A stretch of DNA of 64,000 nt, from contig VXOJ01000010.1 in NCBI GenBank assembly GCA_009840115.1, positions 23,759 to 87,758 of the forward strand. Direction: 5' to 3'. Under the pieces are notes generated by a model that was not told the DNA's origin, made no database searches, and saw only the letters and a list, made by a program, of their open reading frames with translations. Below, piece after piece: positions 53,786 to 63,943 of this stretch. This DNA is from Gemmatimonadales bacterium. Lineage in GTDB: Bacteria > Gemmatimonadota > Gemmatimonadetes > Palauibacterales > Palauibacteraceae. Every line of letters starts with the position of its first letter. The stretch's first letter is position 1. The position numbers and the translations under genes were made by a program.

Positions 53786-54553
53786 TCATCCTCTCGTCGT
53801 CCGCTTCGTTTTCGTTTCCTCCAGCATGGCCGCTGCCCAGCCGACGACGACCACCGCGGCCGTCTCGAACCTCAGCGTCGCCGGGCTCAGGGAAACGGGC
53901 TCGAAACCCGCCGCCCGGCAGCGACGCCGCTCCGAATGCGTCAGGCCCCCCTCCGGCCCCACCGCGACGGTCAGCGGGGGCCCGGCACCTCCGCCCGCCG
54001 AACCACGGACGATCGCGTCTCCGAGCCGTCGCCCCCCCTCCGCGTCCGCGAGCCATCCGGCTCCCTCATGGCGGCCGAGAGCCTCCTCCGGTGCCACGGG
54101 GCTTCGCAGCCGAGGGAGCCAACCTCGTCCCGATTGCTTCAACGCCGCCCTCGCCCGGCCCTCCGCGCGCCGCAGAAAGCTCTCGGAGCGCCCGGCGTCC
54201 GCCACGGAGCGCGACCGCTCCCACTCGATCCACGCGATCGTGGCGGCGCCCAGCTCCACGACCTTCTCCACGAGCCACAGGGAACGGTCGCGGTTCGCCA
54301 CGGGGGCCCAGAGGTGGAGCGGGAGCGCGGGTTCGGGCGGAACGGGAGCGAGCAGCCGGCAACTGGCGCGGCGCCGGTCCAGCGCGACGAGTTCCGCCTC
54401 CCAGCGGCTCCCGGCACCGTCGATGACCGCCAGACGACGGCCGGGGCGGAGCCGGGCGGCACGGACATGGCTCACCTCGTCGCTCGCGAGTTCGGCCCGC
54501 GCGCCGGCTTCCAGGCCCGCAAGACCGTCGGCGAAGAACGTCTGATCGCTCAC
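53786..54553 (-). CDS. rsmE: 16S rRNA uridine-1498 N3-methyltransferase
   Basis: A 255-residue SPOUT-fold methyltransferase. The N-terminal PUA-like domain includes [19 protein letters not shown]. The SAM knot is formed by [13 protein letters not shown] and [14 protein letters not shown]. The KVVELG segment ([13 protein letters not shown]) is also conserved. The GTG start ([13 protein letters not shown]) fits homologues; sequence upstream in frame is unsupported. It heads the long minus-strand series and diverges from tkt across a 198-base region in which I see no convincing promoter. Confidence 0.92.
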   Translation of the reverse strand: MSDQTFFADGLAGLEAGARAELASDEVSHVRAARLRPGRRLAVIDGAGSRWEAELVALDRRRASCRLLAPVPPEPALPLHLWAPVANRDRSLWLVEKVVELGAATIAWIEWERSRSVADAGRSESFLRRAEGRARAALKQSGRGWLPRLRSPVAPEEALGRHEGAGWLADAEGGRRLGDAIVRGSAGGGAGPPLTVAVGPEGGLTHSERRRCRAAGFEPVSLSPATLRFETAAVVVVGWAAAMLEETKTKRTTRG

Positions 54554-54751
54554 GGGGGGCAACGTATCCGTCGCCGGCGGGCCATCGCCACCGACCTCGC
54601 GCGCGTCGCGGGGGCGCCTTTTCCGGCGGCGCCTCCAACCCTTATGTTCGCTCCGCCGAAGCGGCCCGCCCATTACAAGTTGTCTCGCGCGGCCTCCGGC
54701 TTCCCGGCATTTGGGCCAGCCAAGGGCGATTCAACTCGCGCGAGGGGGCTA

Positions 54752-56812
54752 TTGAACGAAACAGAGACCGTCGAAGCCGTTTCCGGGTCCGCCGCTCCGG
54801 GCGCGGGCCCTTCCGTAGAAACCCAGTCCATCGACACGATCCGCACGCTCGCCATGGACGCCGTCCAGCGGGCCGGCTCCGGGCATCCCGGCACCGCGAT
54901 GGCGCTCGCCCCCGTGGCGTACACCCTGTGGATGCGCCACATGCGGTACAGCCCGCGAGACCCCGCCTGGTTCGGTCGGGACCGGTTCGTGCTCTCCGCC
55001 GGCCACGCCGCGATCCTCCAGTATGCCGTTCTCCACCTCACCGGGTTCGACCTTCCCCTGGAGGAAATCCGCAACTTCCGGCGCGCGGGGAGTTGCACGG
55101 CCGGCCACCCCGAGTACGGCCACGTCGACGGGGTCGAGACGACGACCGGCCCGCTGGGCCAGGGCGTCGCGAACTCCGTGGGGATGGCGATCGCCGAAGC
55201 GCATCTCGCGGCGGTGTTCAACCGGCCGGGCCACTCGATCATCGATCACCGGACGTACGTGATCTGCAGCGACGGCGACCTCATGGAGGGCGTCTCGTAC
55301 GAAGCCGCCTCGCTGGCCGGACACCTGGGCCTCGGCAAGCTCGTCTGGCTCTACGATGACAACAGGATCACGATCGACGGCGACGTCGATCTCGCATTTT
55401 CCGAGGATGTGCGCCGGCGATTCGAGTCGCTCGGGTGGCACGTGCAGTCCGTCGGGGACGCGAACGACCTGGCAGCGCTCGACGCGGCACTCGAAGGAGC
55501 GCGGGGCGCGGAGGACCGACCGTCGCTCATCATCGTCCGCTCGCACATCGGCTACGGCGCCCCCAACAAGCAGGACACGGCCGCCGCGCACGGCGCGCCG
55601 CTCGGCGATGAGGAGGTCCGGCTCACCAAGGAGGTGTACGGCTGGCCGGCGGAGCCTCCGTTCCTCGTTCCGGACGCCGTCCGGGGTCACATGGGCCGGC
55701 AGGTCCGACGCGGCGAAAAGCTCGCCGCGGAGTGGGGGGAGCGCTTCGAGCGATACCGCGCGGAGCACCCGGAGACGGCCGCGGAACTCGAACGCCGCAT
55801 CCGGTCGGATCTGCCGGGGGCGTGGGACGAGGATCTGCCGAGCTTCGGCCCGGATGACGATCCGATCGCCACGAGGGCCGCTTCCGGCCGGATCCTGACC
55901 GCGCTGGCCCCCCGCCTCCCGGAACTCATCGGCGGGAGCGCCGACCTGTCGGGCTCGAACAACACGTTGATCGACTCGCCGAACTTCTCGAAGGACGCGC
56001 CCGAAGGCCGCAATCTGCGATGGGGCGTCCGCGAGCACGCGATGGCCTCCGTCGCGAACGGGCTCGTGCTCCACGGCGGCATTCGGCCGTACATCGCGAC
56101 GTTCTTCACCTTCACCGACTACGCGCGGCCCTCGATGCGGCTCGCCGCCCTGATGGGACTGCCCAACATCTACGTGATGACGCACGACTCGATCGGGCTC
56201 GGGGCCGACGGGCCGACGCACCAGCCGATTGAGCACCTCGCCTCCTTCCGGGCGATGCCGGGCGTCGTCCTGCTGCGCCCCGCCGACCCGGAGGAGACCG
56301 TCGAGGCGTGGCGCATCGCGATCGAGCGCCGCGCGGGGCCCACGATTCTCGTGCTCACGCGCCAGAAGGTCCGTCACCTCGAGCGCGCGGCCGGCGCCGC
56401 CCGCGACGGGGTGGGACGCGGCGCCTACGTCCTCCGGCCGGAGCCCGGCCCCCTACAGGTCGTGCTGCTGGGGACCGGTTCGGAACTGCAGGTGGCCGTC
56501 GAAGCGGCGGGCGTCCTCGAGACCGGGGGGGTATCGGCACGCGTCGTCTCGTTCCCGAGCTGGGAACTGTTCCGCGCACAGCCGGCGTCGTACCGGGACG
56601 AGGTCCTTCCCCCCGGCGTTCCGCGGGTCGCGATCGAAGCCGGCGCCACCCTCGGGTGGACGGAATGGGTGGGGCCGGACGGCGCGGTCATCGGGATCGA
56701 CCGCTTCGGCCAGTCCGCATCCGCGGCGGACAACTTCACGCGCTTCGGCTTCACCGCGGAGGCCCTCGTCGCGCGGGCCCTGGACACGCTCGCGGCGGAG
56801 GGACCGGCGTGA
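54752..56812 (+). CDS. tkt: Transketolase
   Basis: Thiamin-diphosphate enzyme moving two-carbon units in the pentose phosphate and Calvin pathways. A 686-residue protein: [17 protein letters not shown] at the N-terminus, the ThDP motif [19 protein letters not shown] with DDNRITIDG, and the pyrimidine-domain block [35 protein letters not shown] follows. The TTG start has GAGGGGG six bases upstream and gives a full-length protein. It is the first gene of tkt-rpiB-tal. Confidence 0.96.
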   Translation: MNETETVEAVSGSAAPGAGPSVETQSIDTIRTLAMDAVQRAGSGHPGTAMALAPVAYTLWMRHMRYSPRDPAWFGRDRFVLSAGHAAILQYAVLHLTGFDLPLEEIRNFRRAGSCTAGHPEYGHVDGVETTTGPLGQGVANSVGMAIAEAHLAAVFNRPGHSIIDHRTYVICSDGDLMEGVSYEAASLAGHLGLGKLVWLYDDNRITIDGDVDLAFSEDVRRRFESLGWHVQSVGDANDLAALDAALEGARGAEDRPSLIIVRSHIGYGAPNKQDTAAAHGAPLGDEEVRLTKEVYGWPAEPPFLVPDAVRGHMGRQVRRGEKLAAEWGERFERYRAEHPETAAELERRIRSDLPGAWDEDLPSFGPDDDPIATRAASGRILTALAPRLPELIGGSADLSGSNNTLIDSPNFSKDAPEGRNLRWGVREHAMASVANGLVLHGGIRPYIATFFTFTDYARPSMRLAALMGLPNIYVMTHDSIGLGADGPTHQPIEHLASFRAMPGVVLLRPADPEETVEAWRIAIERRAGPTILVLTRQKVRHLERAAGAARDGVGRGAYVLRPEPGPLQVVLLGTGSELQVAVEAAGVLETGGVSARVVSFPSWELFRAQPASYRDEVLPPGVPRVAIEAGATLGWTEWVGPDGAVIGIDRFGQSASAADNFTRFGFTAEALVARALDTLAAEGPA

Positions 56813-57270
56813 AGCTCGCCGTCGGGGCGGATCACGCGGGCGTCGGCTACAAGGACATCCTCGCTGCGGAGCTTCGCGCAGCCGGCCACGAGGTCGTCGA
56901 CGTCGGCACGCACGGCACGGACTCCGTCGACTACCCCGACTTCGCCTTCGCCGTCGCCGAGCGGGTGGCGCGCGGCGACGTGGAACGCGGCATCGTCATC
57001 TGCGGCTCCGCCGTGGGCGTCTGTATCGCCGCGAACAAGGTGCCGGGAGTACGGGCGGGCGTCTGCCACGACACGTATTCGGCGACGCAGGGGGTGGATC
57101 ATGACGACATGAACGTCCTCTGCATGGGGGAGCGCGTGATCGGGATCGCCCTCGCACGCGCGATCACGGACGCGTTCCTGGCGGCGGATTTCTCGGCCGA
57201 GCCGAGGCATCGACGTCGCCTGGAAAAAGTTCTGGACATCGAAGCCCGACACCTGAAATCGGACACCTGA
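56809..57270 (+). CDS. rpiB: Ribose-5-phosphate isomerase B
   Basis: Interconverts ribose-5-phosphate and ribulose-5-phosphate. A 153-residue protein starting [16 protein letters not shown]. The phosphate-binding loop and catalytic Cys are in [16 protein letters not shown] (most family members have CGTGxG, so this is a mild variant). The catalytic His region is VCHDTYSA, and [14 protein letters not shown] is conserved. The GTG start overlaps the tkt stop (GTGA). Confidence 0.93.
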   Translation: MKLAVGADHAGVGYKDILAAELRAAGHEVVDVGTHGTDSVDYPDFAFAVAERVARGDVERGIVICGSAVGVCIAANKVPGVRAGVCHDTYSATQGVDHDDMNVLCMGERVIGIALARAITDAFLAADFSAEPRHRRRLEKVLDIEARHLKSDT

Positions 57271-57295
57271 GACACACCACGGGGAGGGGAGAAGG

Positions 57296-58447
57296 ATGAG
57301 CGCGCTGCTTCAACTCCAGGAGCACGGCCAGAGCTACTGGCTCGACAACCTGACGCGCGGGATGCTGGTCGACGGAACGCTGGCTCGCCGGGTCGAGACC
57401 GAACGGTTGCGAGGGGTCACCTCGAACCCCGCGATCTTCCACAACGCCATCACGGGCAGCGCCCAGTACGATGAGGACATCGCCCGCTTCACGGCCGCGG
57501 GTCTCGGCGTCGAGGATGTCTACGACCGGCTCACGATCGCCGACGTCCAGGGCGCGTGCGATGTCCTGCGGGGCGTGTGGGAGGGTTCCGGCGGCGTCGA
57601 CGGATACGTTTCCCTCGAGGTGTCGCCCCATCTGGCGAACGATACGGAGGGCACGGTGCGGGAGGCGCGCCGCCTCAACGATGAAGTCGCCCGCGAGAAC
57701 GTCCTCATCAAGATCCCCGGGACGCCGGCCGGAGTCCCGGCCATCCGGCAGGCGCTGTTCGAGGGCGTGAACGTGAACGTGACGCTCCTCTTCTCCATCG
57801 CCGCGTACGAGGCGGTGGCGGACGCCCACACGGAGGCGCTGGAGCAGCGGCTCGAAGCGGGCCGCTCCGTCAACGGCGTCGCGTCCGTGGCCAGCTTCTT
57901 CGTGAGCCGGATCGACGGGCTGACCGACCGGAAGCTCGGGGCGCTGGCCGATGCCGCGGAAGGCGACGCCGCCCGCTGCGAGGCGCTGCTCGGCAAGGCG
58001 GCGATCGCCAACGCGAAACTCGCCTACGTCGGCTTCCAGCGGCGGCTGGCCACGGACCGCTGGGCCCGTCTCGCGGAGCTCGGCGCCCGTCCGCAACGCA
58101 TGCTGTGGGCGAGCACGAGCACGAAGAACCCCGCATATTCGGACGTGATGTACGTCGAGCCCCTCATCGGCGACCTGACGGTCAACACCCTGCCGGAGAA
58201 GACGATCGACGCCTTCAGGGATCACGGGCGCGTCGCCGGCACGCTGACCGAGGACGTCGACGACGCCCGTCGCACGATGGCGGAGTTGGCCGCTGCAGGA
58301 ATCGAGTTGGACGAGGTCACGGACCAACTGCTGACGGAGGGCGTCGAGAAGTTCGCCGTCCCCTTCGACCGGCTCCTCGCGAGCCTCGCGGACCGCATGG
58401 CGCGGCAGCCCGCCGCGGCGGCCGCGTCGGCGTCCGCTACGCGGTAA
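57296..58447 (+). CDS. tal: Transaldolase
   Basis: Moves the dihydroxyacetone unit between sugar phosphates. A 383-residue protein of the longer bacterial type: LRGVTSNPAIFHNAITGS, the Schiff-base Lys in NVLIKIPGTPAG, FVSRIDGLTDRKL and WASTSTKNPAYSD. The ATG follows a strong GGGGAGGGGAGAAGG. It completes a non-oxidative pentose phosphate operon. Its 3' end overlaps the end of convergent dnaJ by 11 bases. Confidence 0.96.
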   Translation: MSALLQLQEHGQSYWLDNLTRGMLVDGTLARRVETERLRGVTSNPAIFHNAITGSAQYDEDIARFTAAGLGVEDVYDRLTIADVQGACDVLRGVWEGSGGVDGYVSLEVSPHLANDTEGTVREARRLNDEVARENVLIKIPGTPAGVPAIRQALFEGVNVNVTLLFSIAAYEAVADAHTEALEQRLEAGRSVNGVASVASFFVSRIDGLTDRKLGALADAAEGDAARCEALLGKAAIANAKLAYVGFQRRLATDRWARLAELGARPQRMLWASTSTKNPAYSDVMYVEPLIGDLTVNTLPEKTIDAFRDHGRVAGTLTEDVDDARRTMAELAAAGIELDEVTDQLLTEGVEKFAVPFDRLLASLADRMARQPAAAAASASATR

Positions 58448-59606
58448 ACGCCGCCTTGACGCGCTCCCAGAAGCTCGGGTCCTCGCCCCGACGCGGCTCG
58501 GGCGGCGCGTCCTCGACCTCCCGCAGCGACTCCAGGATGTCGCGCTGGCGTCGGGACAGTTCGCTCGGCGTCCACGTGTGGACCCGCACCAGCTGGTCCC
58601 CGTGGCCCGCCGCCCGCAAACGCGGCATCCCCTGGCCACGAAGCCTGAGAACCTGCCCCGCCTGAATCCCTGCGGGCACCTTGAGTCGGGCCTGTCCCAG
58701 GATCGTCGGCACGTCGAGTTCGTCGCCCAGCGCCGCCTGGGAGAACGTGACCGGCAGGTCGAGGACGAGGTCATCGCCCCTGCGCTCGAAGCGGTCGTGC
58801 GGCTCGACCTCCACCTGCACGATGAGGTCCCCCGCAGGCCCGCCGCGCGGACCCGCGTTGCCGCGCCCGCGCAGCTTCAGGTAATCGTCGGACGAAATAC
58901 CCGCGGGAATCTCGATGTCGACGGATCGGTCGACCCGCACGCGTCCCGCTCGCCGGCAGTCCCGGCACTCATCCGCGATCCAGGTGCCCTCTCCGCCGCA
59001 CGCGGAACAGGGGCGCACGGAGACGAACTGTCCCAGCATCGAGCGCTGGACCATGCGAAGCTCGCCGGAGCCCTGGCACGTCCCGCACGTCGAAGCCGTG
59101 CTTCCGGGCTCGGCGCCCGTCGCGTCGCAGCGCTCGCACCGATCCAGAGCGGAGACGCGGAGGGAGCGCCGGGCCCCCTTCGCCGCCTCTTCCAGCGTGA
59201 TCGTGACGGAGACCTTGAGGGTCGAGCCACGCCGCGGCTGGTTCGGGGATCTCGCGTCTCCGAACAGGTCGCCGAAACCGCCGCCTCCGAAGCCGCCGCC
59301 TCCGAACTCCCGCATGAACACGTCGAACGCGTCGGAGAAGTTGTTGAATCCGGAAAACGGCGCCTCGCCTCCGCCGCCGCGCCGCACACCGGCTTCGCCG
59401 TACTGGTCGTACAGCTGCCGCTTGCCCGGGTCGCGGAGCACTTCCCACGCCTCCGTCACCTCCTTGAACCGCTCCTCCGCGTCGGACGCGGAATTGCGGT
59501 CCGGATGGTACTCCATGGCGAGGCGCCGGTAGGCCCGCTTCAGCTCGTCCGCGCCGGCATCGCGCGAGACGCCGAGCAGTTCGTAGTAGTCGCGGTGTCC
59601 GCTCAC
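58437..59606 (-). CDS. dnaJ: Chaperone DnaJ
   Basis: Hsp40 co-chaperone stimulating DnaK. A 389-residue type I protein: J-domain with YHPDRN (HPD), a Gly/Phe-rich linker, and four zinc-finger motifs (CERCDATG, CGTCQGSG, CSACGGEG, and CRDCRRAG, the last lacking the usual glycine pattern). Two substrate-binding beta domains and a C-terminal tail follow. The GTG start (VSGHRDYYELLGVSR) overlaps the hrcA stop (GTGA). dnaK and grpE are not in the window. Confidence 0.95.
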   Translation of the reverse strand: MSGHRDYYELLGVSRDAGADELKRAYRRLAMEYHPDRNSASDAEERFKEVTEAWEVLRDPGKRQLYDQYGEAGVRRGGGGEAPFSGFNNFSDAFDVFMREFGGGGFGGGGFGDLFGDARSPNQPRRGSTLKVSVTITLEEAAKGARRSLRVSALDRCERCDATGAEPGSTASTCGTCQGSGELRMVQRSMLGQFVSVRPCSACGGEGTWIADECRDCRRAGRVRVDRSVDIEIPAGISSDDYLKLRGRGNAGPRGGPAGDLIVQVEVEPHDRFERRGDDLVLDLPVTFSQAALGDELDVPTILGQARLKVPAGIQAGQVLRLRGQGMPRLRAAGHGDQLVRVHTWTPSELSRRQRDILESLREVEDAPPEPRRGEDPSFWERVKAAFTA

Positions 59607-60646
59607 GGCATCAGCCGCGTGAGAAGATCGGAGGTCCAGTCGACGATGGAGACGACCTTGTCGTACGGCATGCGCGTCGGCCCGATCACGCCGACCGTGC
59701 CCTGAAGGCTGCCGACCGCATAGTTGGCCGTAACGATGGTCAGATCCTCGAGTTCCGGCTGGCCGTGCTCGGCGCCGATCGTCACATGCGGACCGTCCGA
59801 GCCGCCCCGCTCCCCGAGCACGGAGGCGAGCAACTCCCGGCGCTCCGTGAGGAGCAGGAGTTCGCGCAGGCGCGCGCTCGTCGTGAACTCCGGCTGTTCG
59901 GTCAGCGCCGCGGCGCTCCCGAGGTGGATCTCGCGCTCGCGGCGGGCCCACTCGAAGATGTCCGGACCGCTGTGAACGAAGATGTTCATCAATTCCTCGG
60001 CGCCGCGGTTGCTGAAACTCAGGTCGCCCAATCGTTCGCGCAGCGTCGCCTGAATCTCCGAGATGGCGCTGCCCGCCAGCCGTTCGTTCAGCGCCTGCGA
60101 CACCGCCTGGAGCGTCTCCCGCGGTACGCGCGTCGTCACGTCCACGTACACGGTGCGCACCACGCCGGACTCGATGGTGAACACCAGGAGCACCTTCTCG
60201 CTCGAAAGCGGCACGAGTTCGAGACGCTCGAGCGTGGCCGTGGCGAGCGTCGGACCCACGGCAAGGCCGAGTTCCCCCGTCAGGAGGCTGAGGACGCGCG
60301 CCGCCTTGCCCATGAGGTCCTCCACACCGCCGGCGTCCGCATCCCCCAGCTCGCGTTCGATCTTGGCCTGATCCCGCTTGCGGATGCTGCCCCAGCGCAT
60401 GAGCGCATCGACGTAGTACCGGTATGCGAGGTCCGTCGGAAGCCTTCCGGCGGAAGTGTAGGGGTGCGTAAGGAGACCCTTGCTCTCGAGATCCGCCATG
60501 GTGTTGCGGATCGTCGCGGGCGACACGCCGAGCGCGTACTCCTTCCCGATCCTTCGGGAGCCGGCCGGTGCAGCCGTGCGGACGAAGGAGTCGATGACCG
60601 CCGCGAGGACGGCCCGTTCGCGCTCTGTCAGTGTTGGCAGGGTCAT
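59603..60646 (-). CDS. hrcA: Heat-inducible transcription repressor HrcA
   Basis: Represses heat-shock operons by binding CIRCE elements. A 347-residue protein with an N-terminal winged helix (LTERERAVLAAVIDSFV, GVSPATIRNTMADLESKGLL, YTSAGRLPTDLAYRYYVD) and the C-terminal HrcA domain ending IGPTRMPYDKVVSIVDWT. The ATG overlaps the hemW stop (ATGA). I see no CIRCE palindrome in the visible part of this cluster. Confidence 0.95.
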   Translation of the reverse strand: MTLPTLTERERAVLAAVIDSFVRTAAPAGSRRIGKEYALGVSPATIRNTMADLESKGLLTHPYTSAGRLPTDLAYRYYVDALMRWGSIRKRDQAKIERELGDADAGGVEDLMGKAARVLSLLTGELGLAVGPTLATATLERLELVPLSSEKVLLVFTIESGVVRTVYVDVTTRVPRETLQAVSQALNERLAGSAISEIQATLRERLGDLSFSNRGAEELMNIFVHSGPDIFEWARREREIHLGSAAALTEQPEFTTSARLRELLLLTERRELLASVLGERGGSDGPHVTIGAEHGQPELEDLTIVTANYAVGSLQGTVGVIGPTRMPYDKVVSIVDWTSDLLTRLMP

Positions 60647-61797
60647 GCTCTCTCAGCCCCGGCGAGTTCGGCGGCGATCGTATCCAGGCGGAGCCAGCCT
60701 TCGATCGTCGCCGTCCAGCGTCCGCCCCGCTCCTCCATCCACCCGGCCTCGACCCAATCGTCGAGGCGGAGTCCGTTCGACGAGATCTCCTGTACAAAGT
60801 CGGGCGTCAGTCCGCGATTCGTACGAAGACCCAGCCAGATCCGTTCCAGTTCCTCTTCTTCCGGCCCCACGCGTTCCCAGCCTTCGAGCGGGCCGAGGCC
60901 CTCCCGCAGCGCGCGTTCATACCGGTCCCAGCGGAAGACGTTCCAACTGCGGATCGGCGGGAGAAATCCATGCGCGGACGGGCCGAGGGCAAGATACGAC
61001 GTTCGGTTCCAGTACGACCAGTTGTGGCGGCACTGCGCGCCCGGACGGGCGAAATTCGACACCTCGTACTGTTCATACCCGGCCGCGCGCAGGTCGCGCG
61101 ACAGGAGTCGATACTCCTCCGCGTAGCGCTTCTCGTCCGGCGCTCCGACCCGGCCCAGTCGGATCCACTCGGCCAACGGCGTGCGCGGCTCCACGGTCAG
61201 GCCGTAGAGACTGAGGTGGGACACGTCGAGGGCCGCCGCCGCTGCCACCTCCGCCCCGAGATCCCGCTTCACTTCCGGAGGGAGGCCGAAGATGAGGTCC
61301 ACGCTCACGCTTTCGAATCCGGCATCCCTGGCCTCCGCCACGGCCTCCGTGGCCCGGCGCCGGTCGTGAAGCCGGCCCAGCCACGTCAGAACCCCATCGT
61401 CCAGCGCCTGGACGCCGAGACTCAGCCGGGTCACGCCCGTCGCCCGCCAGCTCGCACCCAGACGCACGTCGAAGGATGCGGGGTTCGCCTCGGCCGTCCA
61501 TTCGGTGTGCGCGGGGTCGATCCGGAACCAGGCGGAGATTCGCGAGGCCAGCCCGTCCATCCCGGCGGGCCCCATGAGCGACGGCGTCCCGCCTCCCACG
61601 AAAATCGTATCCAGCGTCTCCCCCCGATCCCACCCGTTGCGCTCGAACCACCAGGCGAGTTCGGCCTCGATCGCAGCGAGCCAGCGGGACACCGGCGGCG
61701 CCGACGCCCGCTGGACGGAGAAATCGCAGTAGTGGCAGCGATGCGCGCAGAACGGAAAATGCACATACAGGGAGCTTGGCGGGCACTCGCCGGACAT
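60643..61797 (-). CDS. hemW: Radical SAM heme chaperone HemW
   Basis: Inserts heme into respiratory enzymes. A 384-residue radical SAM protein. The cluster motif CAHRCHYC has Cys17, Cys21 and Cys24. HNWSYW (in CRHNWSYWNR) is the HemW signature, distinguishing it from coproporphyrinogen dehydrogenase HemN. IFVGGGTPSLM and SVDLIFGLP are other conserved blocks. The ATG (MSGECPPSSLYVHFPFC) shares one base with the dprA stop (TGATG). Confidence 0.95.
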   Translation of the reverse strand: MSGECPPSSLYVHFPFCAHRCHYCDFSVQRASAPPVSRWLAAIEAELAWWFERNGWDRGETLDTIFVGGGTPSLMGPAGMDGLASRISAWFRIDPAHTEWTAEANPASFDVRLGASWRATGVTRLSLGVQALDDGVLTWLGRLHDRRRATEAVAEARDAGFESVSVDLIFGLPPEVKRDLGAEVAAAAALDVSHLSLYGLTVEPRTPLAEWIRLGRVGAPDEKRYAEEYRLLSRDLRAAGYEQYEVSNFARPGAQCRHNWSYWNRTSYLALGPSAHGFLPPIRSWNVFRWDRYERALREGLGPLEGWERVGPEEEELERIWLGLRTNRGLTPDFVQEISSNGLRLDDWVEAGWMEERGGRWTATIEGWLRLDTIAAELAGAERA

Positions 61798-62909
61798 CAG
61801 CGGCCGCCCCGCCGCCGGACGGCGGCGAAGCTCCCTCCCGGCCGGCGCTCGACCCAACCTTCGAGTTCCAGCCGCCCGAGTCCGCCAAGCACTTTCGTGA
61901 CGGGCATCTCGAGACCGACGGCCAGTTCGTCCGGCGAGCGCGGTCCCCGCGACAGCGCTCCGAGCAGACGCCGATCACCGGAGGATCCGTCGACCGCCGG
62001 GGCGGGTCCTTCTTCCGACGGTGGCGGCGGCTCGAGGCACAGCCAGCCCAGGGCATCGAACACGTCCTGTACGCCGGCCACGAGCCCGGCGCCCTGGCGC
62101 AGCAGACGAAGGCACCCGGCGGCTCCCGGATCATCGATCCGCCCGGGCACCGCGAGTACTTCGCGACCCAGGTCGAGGGCATGGTCCGCCGTGTTCAGGG
62201 CCCCGCTCCTCCCGCCCGCCTCCACGACGATGACGCCGCGGGCGAGGGCCGCGATCACCCGGTTGCGGCGCGGAAACGCGGAACGCGTCGGCGGCGCCCC
62301 CGGCTCGAACTCGCTCAGCAGGATGCCGTGCGAACGCATCCTCCGGTACAGGTCCCGGTTTTCCGCCGGGTATTCTCGGTCGAGCCCGGTTCCGAGAACT
62401 CCGATGGTCTGCCCGCCCGCGTCGAGGGCGCCGGCGTGGGCCGCCGCATCGATGCCGCGCGCCATGCCGCTGACCACCGTCCAGCCCCAGCGTCCGAGTT
62501 CCCTTCCCAGGGCATATGCCGTGCGCAGCCCGTAGGACGACGCGGCGCGCGTGCCCACGACCGCGATCATCCGCTCGGAGTCCGGCGTCCCGGGGCCACG
62601 CTCGAAGAGAACCGGTGGCGGATCGGGGAGATGGCGCAGCCCCGCGGAATATGCGGCCTCCCCACAGTCCGTATAGCCCGCCACGCGCAGCCCCCTGTTA
62701 CGCGCTTCACGCAGCAGCGACCGCGCCGCGCGCAGGTCGTCCGGCGCGGCCCGGCGCAGCGTTTCGAGCGCCGCCGACGCCCCGCCGTGGCGGTCGACCA
62801 GGCGCCGGACGGTACGCAGACCGATGCCGGGGGCGCGGGCCAGGACGACGAGCGCCGCCAACTCCCCATCGTCCGTCGCAGAGCGCCGCACGGCACGCGT
62901 CTCCGTCAC
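61797..62909 (-). CDS. dprA: DNA-processing protein DprA
   Basis: Binds incoming single-stranded DNA and loads RecA during natural transformation. A 370-residue protein: N-terminal helix-hairpin-helix region (ARAPGIGLRTVRRLVDR) and an extended Rossmann core (AVVGTRAASSYG, VSGMARGIDAAAHAGAL, FPRRNRVIAALA, VVEAGGRSGALNTADHAL). A C-terminal winged helix (LLGALSRGPRSPDELAVGLEM) follows. The GTG start (VTETRAVRRS) overlaps the obgE stop (GTGA). DprA is widespread and alone does not prove competence. Confidence 0.95.
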   Translation of the reverse strand: MTETRAVRRSATDDGELAALVVLARAPGIGLRTVRRLVDRHGGASAALETLRRAAPDDLRAARSLLREARNRGLRVAGYTDCGEAAYSAGLRHLPDPPPVLFERGPGTPDSERMIAVVGTRAASSYGLRTAYALGRELGRWGWTVVSGMARGIDAAAHAGALDAGGQTIGVLGTGLDREYPAENRDLYRRMRSHGILLSEFEPGAPPTRSAFPRRNRVIAALARGVIVVEAGGRSGALNTADHALDLGREVLAVPGRIDDPGAAGCLRLLRQGAGLVAGVQDVFDALGWLCLEPPPPSEEGPAPAVDGSSGDRRLLGALSRGPRSPDELAVGLEMPVTKVLGGLGRLELEGWVERRPGGSFAAVRRRGGR

Positions 62910-63943
62910 GGGCGCCACGCTTCGCTGCTTCCGCACGGATCCGCTTCGGCATCGCCCGCCGCAGCCTCCGTCTCCCTCTGCACGCGCGCCCACAGCCCCT
63001 CGAGCGCGCGGTCGAGGCCGGCCCCGCTCACGGCCGAGACCGTGAACTGGCCCCAGCTCCCCGGGGCTTCGACCGACACCGGCGGTCGGGCCACCTCGGG
63101 ATCCAGGTCGGCCTTCGTCAGGAGCACGCAGTGAGATATGCCGGCGAGCGCCGCGTCGTGCGCCCGCAGTTCCTCGCGCAGCAGATCGTACGTCGCCTGC
63201 GGATCCTCGTCGTCCACCGGCACGAGGAGCGCGAGGGTGCGCGTGCGCTCGATGTGCCGAAGGAACTGCGTGCCCAGACCGCGCCCCTCGTGCGCCCCTT
63301 CGATGATGCCCGGGATGTCCGCCATCACGAACGAGCGGTGCCCGCTCAACCCCACGACTCCAAGGTTGGGCGTCAGCGTGGTGAAGGGATAATCCGCGAT
63401 CCGGGGTCTCGCCGCCGTCACGCGGGCGAGGAGCGTCGATTTGCCCGCGTTGGGCTCCCCCACCAGGCCCACGTCGGCGATGAGCTTGAGTTCGAGTTCG
63501 ATGTGCCGCTCCTCCCCCCACTCCCCGGGTTCCCATTCGCGCGGCGTCTGTCGCGTGGGCGAAGCGAAGCTCGCGTTGCCTCTCCCTCCGCGGCCGCCCC
63601 GGGCCACGACGAGTTCATCGCCCTCCTCGAGCAGTTCCCCGACCCGCTCCCCCGTCTCGACATCGCGCACGAGCGTCCCGAGAGGTACGGGGAGCCGCAG
63701 ATCCTCCCCCGAGGCCCCGTCGCGGTTCTTCCCCTCCCCGTGACCCGCGCGCCCGGCCTTGTAGTGCTCGCGGTACGAGTAGTCGAGCAGCGTGTCGAGC
63801 CGGCGATCCGCCACGAGGATCACGCCACCGCCGTTTCCGCCACGGCCGCCGGCGGGCCCGCCGCGGGGCACCCCCCTCTCGCGCCGGAAGGCGACGGCGC
63901 CCGCGCCGCCCGCCCGGGGGGTTATACACCTCTCCGAGCCCAC
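62906..63943 (-). CDS. obgE: GTPase ObgE/CgtA, 5' end corrupted
   Basis: Ribosome-assembly and stress GTPase. The Gly-rich Obg domain starts recognisably at AGGAGAVAFRRERG and continues VPRGGPAGGRGGNGGGV. The G domain has DVGLVGEPNAGKSTLL (G1), MADIPGIIEGAHEG (G3) and LTKADL (G4). About the first ten residues do not match the family (which normally reads like a VKIYVKGGDGG strand). They run into the low-complexity poly-G end of the window, so the true start is missing and 63943 is only the start of the longest frame. Confidence 0.93.
   Translation of the reverse strand: MGSERCITPRAGGAGAVAFRRERGVPRGGPAGGRGGNGGGVILVADRRLDTLLDYSYREHYKAGRAGHGEGKNRDGASGEDLRLPVPLGTLVRDVETGERVGELLEEGDELVVARGGRGGRGNASFASPTRQTPREWEPGEWGEERHIELELKLIADVGLVGEPNAGKSTLLARVTAARPRIADYPFTTLTPNLGVVGLSGHRSFVMADIPGIIEGAHEGRGLGTQFLRHIERTRTLALLVPVDDEDPQATYDLLREELRAHDAALAGISHCVLLTKADLDPEVARPPVSVEAPGSWGQFTVSAVSGAGLDRALEGLWARVQRETEAAAGDAEADPCGSSEAWRP

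Noticed and set aside
54613..54633. GGCGCC/GGCGCC hairpin between rsmE and tkt
   Set aside because: It is a strong stem but has no T-run on either strand and no clear relation to a promoter; not enough to call a regulatory element.
59603..60700. Search for a CIRCE element near hrcA
   Set aside because: I found no TTAGCACTC-N9-GAGTGCTAA-like palindrome; the cluster is probably driven from beyond the corrupted obgE end.
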